The notes under the pieces are model-generated. The model was not told the DNA's origin. It ran no database searches and saw nothing but the letters and a program-made list of their open reading frames with translations. A program made the translations under genes and the position numbers. This document shows positions 1-5,146 of a stretch of DNA of 7,012 bases, in pieces. Each line of letters begins with the position of its first letter. Position 1 is the stretch's first letter. This DNA comes from an uncultured Paracoccaceae bacterium (GTDB taxonomy: Bacteria; Pseudomonadota; Alphaproteobacteria; Rhodobacterales; Rhodobacteraceae): assembly GCA_937132145.1 (NCBI GenBank), contig CAKZNY010000387.1:1-7012 (forward strand). The letters run 5' to 3'.

Positions 1-467
1 GTTTTTGCCAAAGTTTCAGGGTCGTTAGTTGCCAAATACTCTATGAATTCTGCACCATGAGACGCATTCCTAATCTCGTTACCAAGGTCGCGAATGTGGC
101 TAGGTGTTGCAGGAATTTCAGCCAAACCCGACGTTAACGCAGAAAAGTACAATCCAGTTCCACCCAGAATAACCACCGGCGCATCAACGGCTTCCAAAAC
201 CGTCTTAACATCCCGTAACCACGCGCCAACCGAATACGTTTGGTGGGATGGGACGTGCCCGTAAAGGTGGTGCGGAATGGCTGCCTCGTCAGTCTTGCTG
301 GGCCGCGCCGTCAGAACACGCCACGTGTCGTACACCTGCAAAGCATCGGCATTAATGAGGCACGCGCCAGTCTTTCGCGCAATCGCCATACCCAAAGCCG
401 ACTTGCCAGAGGCCGTAGGGCCACAAATCAAAATCGGCTTACCGTGGGGATATGTGATTGTATTCAT
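1..467 (-). CDS. miaA: MiaA, tRNA dimethylallyltransferase (N-terminal 155 residues, cut by left edge)
   Basis: MiaA transfers a dimethylallyl group from DMAPP to N6 of A37 in tRNAs that read codons starting with U, the first step of i6A/ms2i6A formation in the cytoplasm. The translation begins MNTITYPHGKPILICGPTASG, and the P-loop GPTASGKSALG (residues 17-27) is the MiaA signature. It is followed by INADALQVY (about 38-46), TARPS, HHLYGHVP, YSVGAWL and VILGGTGLYFSAL, all in the usual family order. The ATG at 467-465 is the natural start: an in-frame TAA lies seven codons upstream and the P-loop is at the expected distance. No clear Shine-Dalgarno is visible before it. The gene runs off the left edge after about half its normal length of roughly 290-310 residues, so nothing can be said about its C-terminal half. 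It lies 102 bases downstream of hflX on the same strand, behind an AT-rich gap, so it probably has its own promoter. The family call is secure. Confidence 0.95.
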   Translation of the reverse strand, partial: MNTITYPHGKPILICGPTASGKSALGMAIARKTGACLINADALQVYDTWRVLTARPSKTDEAAIPHHLYGHVPSHQTYSVGAWLRDVKTVLEAVDAPVVILGGTGLYFSALTSGLAEIPATPSHIRDLGNEIRNASHGAEFIEYLATNDPETLAK

Positions 468-569
468 AGGTTTAGGTTTTAGTTCTTAATCAACTATATA
501 ACAAGATAACAGCACTATATTTAACATAATATGTATTATGCGACTATTGATGCGTGCAAATAACCCCGC
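468..569 (-). promoter_or_regulatory. AT-rich hflX-miaA intergenic region, probable miaA promoter
   Basis: This gap is far more AT-rich than the genes around it: only 13 of the 60 bases at 481-540 are G or C. Reading toward miaA, TTGCAC (559-554) followed after 15 bases by TAATAC (538-533), or TATTAT (531-526) and TATAGT (519-514), could serve as promoter elements. None of the pairs has ideal spacing. A perfect 6-bp inverted repeat, CATAAT-ATGT-ATTATG (525-540), overlaps these boxes. Composition and position support a promoter, but the exact elements are guesses. Confidence 0.4.
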
Positions 570-1829
570 CTACGGGTTCGCAGCCTTGTATTGGTTGCCG
601 GTCTTTTCGGTCCATTCAACCTCCAACACGTACCCCTCGTCCGTTTGCTTTTCGCTTTGAACGACGTTGCGCGCGTAAAGCCATGCGCGGCCTTTACCTT
701 GCGAATAATCCAGCTTTAACGTTTCGGTAAATACAGGTTCGGCCAGCGCATTGTCGATCGTCTCGTACAATTCATCCAGCCCCTCGCCGGTGATCGCAGA
801 GGTTATGCAGTGCTTGCTGTCGCGCTCGGCGGCGGTTCTAAATGCGTCCGCTTCGGCTTGTGGCAGGTTGTCGATCTTGTTCCAAACCTCCAGCATGCCT
901 TCCTGCGCCTTATCGGAAATTCCGATCGCGGTCAGGATTTCTACAACGTCCCGTGACTGCTCCTTCGTTTCGGGATGCGAGATGTCGCGGACGTGCAGCA
1001 CCAGATCCGCATCCAGCACTTCCTCCAATGTCGCGCGGAACGCGGCTACCAGTTGTGTTGGTAGGTCCGAGATGAAACCAACAGTATCCGAGAGGATGAT
1101 TTTACGCCCCGATGGCAGGTCGATACCGCGCATCGTTGGGTCAAGCGTGGCGAACAGCATGTCTTTCGCCACAACATTCGCGCCCGTTATCTTATTGAAA
1201 ATAGTGGATTTTCCGGCGTTGGTATACCCAACAAGCGCCACAATCGGGTATGGCACTTTCTTGCGCGCGGCCCTGTGCAACGCACGGGTTTTCACGACCT
1301 TGTTAAGCTGCGCTTTGATCCGGTGGATATGGTCATCCAGCGCACGACGGTCGGATTCGATCTGGGTTTCGCCCGGCCCACCGATGAAACCAAGGCCACC
1401 ACGTTGGCGCTCCAAATGCGTCCAACTGCGGACGAGTCGCGATTTTTGATAGGTTAGATGTGCCAGATCGACCTGCAAAACACCCTCGCGGGTTGCCGCC
1501 CGAGCCGAGAAGATTTCCAAAATCAAACCGGTCCGGTCGAGGATTTTGACATCCCACGTCTTTTCCAGATTTCGCTGCTGAATGGGCGACAGCTTGCCGT
1601 CAATGATAACCAGACCAACGTCGGCCGCCGCCAAAAGCGCCTCGATTTCCTCGACCTTGCCTTTGCCAAACAACGTCCCTGCCCTAGGCTTTACAACCTT
1701 GGCAACAAACGAGGTCACAACTTCGACATTAAGGGCTTCGGCTAGATTTACGGCCTCTTCCAAGGCAAGCGACGGCGTGCGCCGCTTGATTGGTGCTGAT
1801 AAATCAGGGTGAATAACCGCGCAACGCAT
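570..1829 (-). CDS. hflX: HflX, ribosome-associated GTPase (ribosome-splitting factor)
   Basis: HflX is a TRAFAC/Obg-HflX class GTPase that binds 50S and 70S ribosomes near the E-site and peptidyl-transferase region. In E. coli it splits stalled 70S ribosomes, notably after heat stress. The 419-aa product has the HflX N-terminal domain (about 1-110, with GTLFGKGKVEE and SPIQQRNLEK), then the linker signature HLERQRGGLGFIGGPGETQI (138-157). The G domain carries G1 GYTNAGKS (201-208), switch I Thr near 228 (FATLDPT), G3 DTVG (248-251), G4 NKID (317-320) and G5 TSA (343-345). A short C-terminal domain ends NQYKAANP before a TAG stop. Length and motifs are normal and every catalytic element is present. 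The start follows hfq by six bases and is served by GCGGAA (1844-1839), nine bases upstream and overlapping the end of hfq, so coupled translation with hfq is likely. The hfq-hflX pair is conserved across many proteobacteria. Confidence 0.97.
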   Translation of the reverse strand: MRCAVIHPDLSAPIKRRTPSLALEEAVNLAEALNVEVVTSFVAKVVKPRAGTLFGKGKVEEIEALLAAADVGLVIIDGKLSPIQQRNLEKTWDVKILDRTGLILEIFSARAATREGVLQVDLAHLTYQKSRLVRSWTHLERQRGGLGFIGGPGETQIESDRRALDDHIHRIKAQLNKVVKTRALHRAARKKVPYPIVALVGYTNAGKSTIFNKITGANVVAKDMLFATLDPTMRGIDLPSGRKIILSDTVGFISDLPTQLVAAFRATLEEVLDADLVLHVRDISHPETKEQSRDVVEILTAIGISDKAQEGMLEVWNKIDNLPQAEADAFRTAAERDSKHCITSAITGEGLDELYETIDNALAEPVFTETLKLDYSQGKGRAWLYARNVVQSEKQTDEGYVLEVEWTEKTGNQYKAANP

Positions 1830-1835
1830 CAGGCG

Positions 1836-2075
1836 TTATTCCGCATTGTCACCGTCATACAAATTAACGGGTTGCGAAGGCATGATGGTCGAAATCGCGT
1901 GTTTATACACAAGTTGCGAGGAGCCATCACGGCGAAGTAACACGCAAAAGTTGTCAAACCAAGTGATAACACCTTGTAATTTAACACCATTCACGAGGAA
2001 TACGGTTACGGGGTTTTTAGCCTTCCGAACATTGTTCAGAAAGGCATCTTGCAGGTTTTGCTTATCGGCAGCCAT
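1836..2075 (-). CDS. hfq: Hfq, RNA chaperone (Sm-like hexamer)
   Basis: Hfq is the hexameric Sm-like protein that pairs small RNAs with mRNAs and affects mRNA decay and translation. The 79-aa product starts [20 protein letters not shown]. The proximal-face Q9 and D10 match E. coli Q8 and D9, and a rim patch R17-K18-x-K20 corresponds to E. coli RRER. Sm1 contains [10 protein letters not shown] (26-35) and Sm2 contains [10 protein letters not shown] (55-64), including the K58-H59 pair of the U-binding pore. The distal-face aromatic is F26 where E. coli has Y25. After the Sm core only about ten residues remain ([10 protein letters not shown]), so the long E. coli-type tail is absent and the end is acidic. 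The ATG has a GAAGG Shine-Dalgarno at good distance. The gene lies between trkH, 135 bases upstream, and hflX, six bases downstream. Its leader contains a possible Hfq-binding tract and a hairpin, described separately, which would fit the autoregulation known for hfq in other bacteria. Confidence 0.98.
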   Translation of the reverse strand: MAADKQNLQDAFLNNVRKAKNPVTVFLVNGVKLQGVITWFDNFCVLLRRDGSSQLVYKHAISTIMPSQPVNLYDGDNAE

Positions 2076-2084
2076 TATTTTCAG

Positions 2085-2089
2085 CCTTC
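2085..2089 (-). promoter_or_regulatory. hfq ribosome binding site (GAAGG)
   Basis: On the coding strand GAAGG lies nine bases before the hfq ATG, a good Shine-Dalgarno match that supports the chosen start. It sits about nine bases downstream of the leader hairpin at 2121-2099, so that structure could influence its accessibility. Confidence 0.7.
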
Positions 2090-2098
2090 AGTTTTATG

Positions 2099-2121
2099 GA
2101 ACCCAGCTTGGATGCGGGTTC
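2099..2121 (-). promoter_or_regulatory. Hairpin in the hfq leader, upstream of the RBS
   Basis: On the hfq coding strand GAACCC (2121-2116) pairs perfectly with GGGTTC (2104-2099). Inside it a further GC/GC step (2115-2114 with 2107-2106) extends the stem to 8 bp with one bulged T, leaving a six-base loop ATCCAA. There is no U-run after it, so it is not a typical intrinsic terminator. Its place between the ARN tract and the Shine-Dalgarno suggests a leader RNA structure; its function is inferred. Confidence 0.45.
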
Positions 2122-2132
2122 TTGTTGTTATT
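2118..2132 (-). promoter_or_regulatory. (ARN)5 tract, possible Hfq distal-face binding site in the hfq leader
   Basis: Read on the hfq coding strand, this stretch is AAT AAC AAC AAG AAC, five consecutive triplets fitting A-R-N. Such repeats are the sequence type bound by the distal face of Gram-negative Hfq. It lies 43 bases before the hfq start codon and its 3' end overlaps the hairpin stem at 2121-2118. It would act only if it is part of the transcript. That is certain for read-through from trkH, but depends on the exact start site for a local promoter. Binding is inferred from sequence alone. Confidence 0.4.
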
Positions 2133-2136
2133 GACT

Positions 2137-2172
2137 GATATAATGGGGGTAAGTTGGGGGTATTTCCACCCC
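2137..2172 (-). promoter_or_regulatory. Candidate hfq promoter region
   Basis: On the hfq coding strand the run ATTATATC (2144-2137) gives plausible -10 boxes (TTATAT or TATATC) about 65 bases before the start codon. The matching -35 is poor: GAAATA lies 17 bases upstream of TTATAT. The spacer consists of C-rich repeats, described separately. A local promoter is expected because a 135-base gap separates hfq from trkH while the other genes around it are packed. The sequence does not prove it, and a non-housekeeping sigma factor or an activator could be needed. Confidence 0.3.
2145..2162 (-). repeat. Two direct repeats of TACCCCC with 11-base period next to the candidate hfq -10 box
   Basis: TACCCCC occurs at 2162-2156 and again at 2151-2145, separated by AACT, so the copies start 11 bases apart, about one helical turn. 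The second copy abuts the ATTATA of the candidate -10. The upstream copy also takes part in a 5-bp hairpin (GGGGT 2172-2168 with ACCCC 2161-2157). The arrangement resembles an operator or activator site, but I recognise no specific regulator. Confidence 0.35.
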
Positions 2173-2175
2173 TAA

Positions 2176-2198
2176 GCGATGCTTTTGTTAGCAATCGC
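2176..2198 (-). other. Hairpin downstream of trkH
   Basis: Starting 12 bases after the trkH stop codon, GCGATTGC (2198-2191) pairs with GCATCGC (2182-2176) across the loop TAACAAAA, giving 7 bp with one bulged T. It is followed by TTAGGGG and not by a T-run, so it does not meet the pattern of an intrinsic terminator. It may protect the 3' end of the trkAH message, weaken read-through into hfq, or be incidental. Confidence 0.35.
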
Positions 2199-2210
2199 AC
2201 AAAATATTAC

Positions 2211-3716
2211 CTAACGTCGCCAGTAATTCGGGTTGAAAAGGGCGATCAGGGCCAACACCTCCACGCGTCCAAAAATCATTCCAACGCCTAAAATCATTTG
2301 TCCGGAAATACCGATATCCGTATAACGCAGCCCTGGATTGAGCATTCCAGCCACAGGTCCGGTGTTGGTCACGGCCGCGATAGACAGCGCAATTGAATCT
2401 TCAAAACTGACACCGACAAAAGTCAGCGCCAGCATTATGGCGGCAATTCCAATCAAAAACAGCATGAAGAAAATCCACGCCATGAATGCCCCTTCACGCC
2501 GGAACCGCCGTGCCGCCATCCCTGCTCCGCCAACGCTTGAGGGGTGAACCAAGCGCTCCATTTCCCGAAGGCCGTGTTTGTATAGCGCATAAATCCGCAA
2601 CAATTTCACGCCCCCGGCGGTGGTCGCAACCCCGCCCCCCATGACCGCGAGGGCCAGAAAAATCACCCCCGGTGTGCTTAATCCCGACCAGTTCTGCGCG
2701 GTTTGCCAATCCGCGCTCTCGAATCCGGTCGTGGTAAGGAATGACATTACCGTAAATAAGCTGCCCCAAAAGGCAGTGAAGGCGGCGCTAATATCTTGCT
2801 GGGTCGATACCTCGAACGAGGCGAGCCAGTGGCGCATAAAAAGCAACAACGGGATGCCGATAACGGCCATCAACATAAGGCGTACTTCGACATCGCGCTT
2901 CAGCCACCGCCACTCGCCCGTCCCGATGGTTTGAAAGCTGCGGTTGGAAACGGCGAATATCAGAAAGATCACCATGAACATCTCGCCCAATCGACCACTA
3001 TGCGCATTCATCACACCGCCAATCGGGGAAATTCCGCTGGTGGAAATGATCGACATCGCGTGGATCGTCGCCACATAGGCGCGATCCCCCAACATAAACA
3101 ACAGCACCATCAGCGCGAAGGTCACCGCCACATAAACCGGTGCAATTTTGATGGCGTATTTCTCGATACGCTCCGCAGGGTCCACCGTCCCGTAAGACCC
3201 CGTGCCACCGTCTGAACCAAGCACCGTCGAGCGGATTTCGAAACCACCAAGGTTCATCGGCTCCATCACGCTCAGCGCAATTACCAGCACAAAAAACCCG
3301 CCCATCCACGCCACAAGCGCGCGCCACAGGTGCAAAGGCTCGGCAATGCTTAACGGGTCGTTAATGAGCGTAGCACCCGTGGTCGTCAGGCTTGAGAGCA
3401 TCTCGAAATACCCCTGCATGGGACCGATCGAGGGGATAAGGGTGGCGAACGGCAGTGCGAGGAAAACCGGCAATACCGTATAGACCAGAAAGATCGTAAT
3501 CAGGTGAGAGCGCCCCGATATACGCGGCGTTCGGTTCATCAATGCCAGCCCTAAAATGACGGAAATAATCAGGATAAACAGCGAATAGCTCAGGAACACC
3601 TGCATCACCCGCAATTCCCCCAGTTTGGCGGCATGCACTGCAGGAATTATCATGCTCAACGCGCCGATCATCATGATCAACACGAACAGCGGGTAATTTC
3701 GAAGGTGCGCTATCAT
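2211..3716 (-). CDS. trkH: TrkH, Trk-type potassium uptake channel subunit
   Basis: TrkH is the inner-membrane K+-translocating subunit of the Trk system, gated by cytoplasmic TrkA. The 501-aa product is strongly hydrophobic and starts with a membrane segment (about 8-28). It shows the four M1-P-M2 repeats of the Trk/Ktr/HKT superfamily. The four pore loops keep their filter glycines: TTTGAT (111-116, G114), STSGISP (225-231, G228), TTTGFES (328-334, G331) and NTGPVAG (451-457, G453). The gating intramembrane loop is visible as GGGVATTAGGVKLLRIYAL (360-378). The C-terminus, FGRVEVLALIALFNPNYWRR, matches the family's usual end. Length is close to E. coli TrkH (483 aa). The ATG shares one base with the trkA stop (TGATG) and has no Shine-Dalgarno of its own, so translation is probably coupled to trkA in a 1:1 arrangement. 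All residues needed for K+ selectivity appear intact. A 135-base gap follows before hfq. Confidence 0.96.
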   Translation of the reverse strand: MIAHLRNYPLFVLIMMIGALSMIIPAVHAAKLGELRVMQVFLSYSLFILIISVILGLALMNRTPRISGRSHLITIFLVYTVLPVFLALPFATLIPSIGPMQGYFEMLSSLTTTGATLINDPLSIAEPLHLWRALVAWMGGFFVLVIALSVMEPMNLGGFEIRSTVLGSDGGTGSYGTVDPAERIEKYAIKIAPVYVAVTFALMVLLFMLGDRAYVATIHAMSIISTSGISPIGGVMNAHSGRLGEMFMVIFLIFAVSNRSFQTIGTGEWRWLKRDVEVRLMLMAVIGIPLLLFMRHWLASFEVSTQQDISAAFTAFWGSLFTVMSFLTTTGFESADWQTAQNWSGLSTPGVIFLALAVMGGGVATTAGGVKLLRIYALYKHGLREMERLVHPSSVGGAGMAARRFRREGAFMAWIFFMLFLIGIAAIMLALTFVGVSFEDSIALSIAAVTNTGPVAGMLNPGLRYTDIGISGQMILGVGMIFGRVEVLALIALFNPNYWRR

Positions 3717-5092
3717 CAGAAGAAATCGATGTTAACCTGAAACAGTTTTTCGATCATGGGGATGTCGGAACTTAGGGCGAAGACAACAAGTACGTCCCCC
3801 TCCTCGATCCGGGTGTCGCCTTTTGGCACCAGTATTTCCCCGCGCTTGATAACGGCCCCGATCATCGCGCCCTCGGGCCAGTCGATGTCGCGGACCAGCT
3901 CGCCTGACAATGGCGAGGTGCCCATAACTTGCGCCTCGATCACCTCGGCCTCGGCATCACCAACGGAGTAGACTTTGCGCACACTCCCATGCCGGATATG
4001 GCGCAGAATCGAGGACACCGTAGTGGCACGCGGGTTAATAAACGCATCAATCCCGAGCGGCGCCATCAGCGTCGTCAGGCTCGGATCATTGATCAGCGCA
4101 ATCGTCAGCGGACACCCAAGCGCCTTGGCCCGCGCACACGACAGCAGGTTGGTTTTATCGTCATCCGTCACCGCCAGCAGCGCATCGACTTTGGTGATAT
4201 TGGCCTCTTCCAGAATACCCATATCCAGACCATCGCCGTGCAAAACAACGGTCCGGTTCAGCGCATCCGCCGCCGTTTCAGCCTGCGAGCGGTTCTTCTC
4301 GATCATTTTGGTATGCACCCGCCGCACGCCTTTTTCCAGCGAGGTAGCCACGTACAAGCCCACGTTCCCGCCGCCGACAATAATCACACGGTCGGTATTG
4401 GGATTTTTCTTGCCAAAAATTTCGTATGTGCGCGGGACATCTTCGGTTGCCGCAACCAAATAGATCTGATCACCTGCAAAAAGCTGGTCATTCGGGTCTG
4501 GCACAAACAGTTTTCCGTCGCGGCGAACCCCCACGACGACCGCCCGCAGGGTCGAAAACAGCTCTGACAATTGTCGAAGTGGCGTGTTGATCACGGCACA
4601 ATCTTCCTCAAGTGTCAGCCCGATCAATTGAACTTTATCGTCCGCAAAACTTTCCGTGTCGAACGCCGCAGGAGCCGCGAGACGACGCAGTGCTGCCTCG
4701 GCCACTTCGCGTTCAGGTGAAATGATCACGTCAATCGGCAGATGCTCGCGGCGGTACAAATCCGAATACTCCGAATTCAGATAGGATTGCGAACGCAAGC
4801 GCGCGACCTTGCGGGGAATTTCGAAAACCGAATGCGCCACCTGACAAATGACCATATTCACTTCGTCCGAGAAGGTCGCGGCGATAATCATATCCGCGTC
4901 CCGCGCCCCTGCCCGCTCCAACACGTCAGGATGCGAGGCAAACCCCGCAACGCCACCAACATCAAGTGTATCGGTGATACGCCGCACCAGTGACCCGTTA
5001 TTATCGACCACAGTAACGCTGTTATTTTCGGTTGAAAGATGGCGCGCCAATTGCCAGCCGACCTGACCTGCACCACAAATAATGATCTTCAT
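3716..5092 (-). CDS. trkA: TrkA, NAD(H)-binding regulatory subunit of Trk potassium uptake
   Basis: TrkA is the peripheral cytoplasmic gating ring of the Trk K+ transporter and senses nucleotides through RCK/KTN domains. The 458-aa product has the double arrangement found in E. coli TrkA. RCK-N1 (about 1-125) has the dinucleotide motif CGAGQVG (6-12) and acidic D30 at the end of the second strand. RCK-C1 spans about 140-225. RCK-N2 (about 233-360) has VGGGNVG (239-245) and the acidic residue E265 in MIEKN. RCK-C2 spans about 375-455. Both nucleotide motifs are intact. The ATG is directly preceded by an in-frame TAG, so no longer start is possible. A GGAG lies 11 bases upstream, a rather distant Shine-Dalgarno. 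The 54-base gap to ntrX (5146-5093) shows no convincing terminator or promoter, only a 4-bp stem, so co-transcription with ntrYX is plausible. The stop overlaps the trkH start by one base. Confidence 0.97.
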   Translation of the reverse strand: MKIIICGAGQVGWQLARHLSTENNSVTVVDNNGSLVRRITDTLDVGGVAGFASHPDVLERAGARDADMIIAATFSDEVNMVICQVAHSVFEIPRKVARLRSQSYLNSEYSDLYRREHLPIDVIISPEREVAEAALRRLAAPAAFDTESFADDKVQLIGLTLEEDCAVINTPLRQLSELFSTLRAVVVGVRRDGKLFVPDPNDQLFAGDQIYLVAATEDVPRTYEIFGKKNPNTDRVIIVGGGNVGLYVATSLEKGVRRVHTKMIEKNRSQAETAADALNRTVVLHGDGLDMGILEEANITKVDALLAVTDDDKTNLLSCARAKALGCPLTIALINDPSLTTLMAPLGIDAFINPRATTVSSILRHIRHGSVRKVYSVGDAEAEVIEAQVMGTSPLSGELVRDIDWPEGAMIGAVIKRGEILVPKGDTRIEEGDVLVVFALSSDIPMIEKLFQVNIDFF

Positions 5093-5146
5093 CTAAGCAT
5101 CCGCTCCGATTGTTCGGGGCATTATGCGATGTTTAGCGAGGGCTGG

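Noticed and set aside
561..580. Possible terminator at the hflX stop (AACCC...GGGTT around the stop codon)
   Set aside because: The stem is only 5 bp, includes the stop codon region, and is followed by ATTTGCACG with no T-run. It is too weak to list as a terminator.
751..1449. 232-codon open frame on the plus strand opposite hflX
   Set aside because: It lies wholly within hflX, whose motifs are complete. The translation is rich in Ser/Arg/Thr with no recognisable domain, typical of the antisense of a GC-leaning gene.
2145..2160. Two G5 runs on the plus strand as a G-quadruplex
   Set aside because: Only two runs are present nearby, while an intramolecular quadruplex needs four G-tracts.
1846..2175. 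109-codon open frame on the plus strand opposite hfq and its leader
   Set aside because: It mirrors the hfq gene and the leader. The protein shows no family features, and its 3' part is simply the hfq leader read backwards.
3929..4567. 212-codon open frame on the plus strand opposite trkA
   Set aside because: It is contained in the intact trkA gene. The product is rich in Arg/His/Gln without a domain, and no promoter or ribosome site supports it.
5040..5049. Perfect 10-bp palindrome TGGCGCGCCA
   Set aside because: It is within the trkA coding sequence, where it encodes ordinary residues of the first RCK motif region. Such GC palindromes are common by chance.
5093..5146. Possible terminator or promoter between ntrX and trkA
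   Set aside because: The only structure is a CCGA/TCGG 4-bp stem with a tetraloop and no T-run. I could not find a convincing -35/-10 pair.
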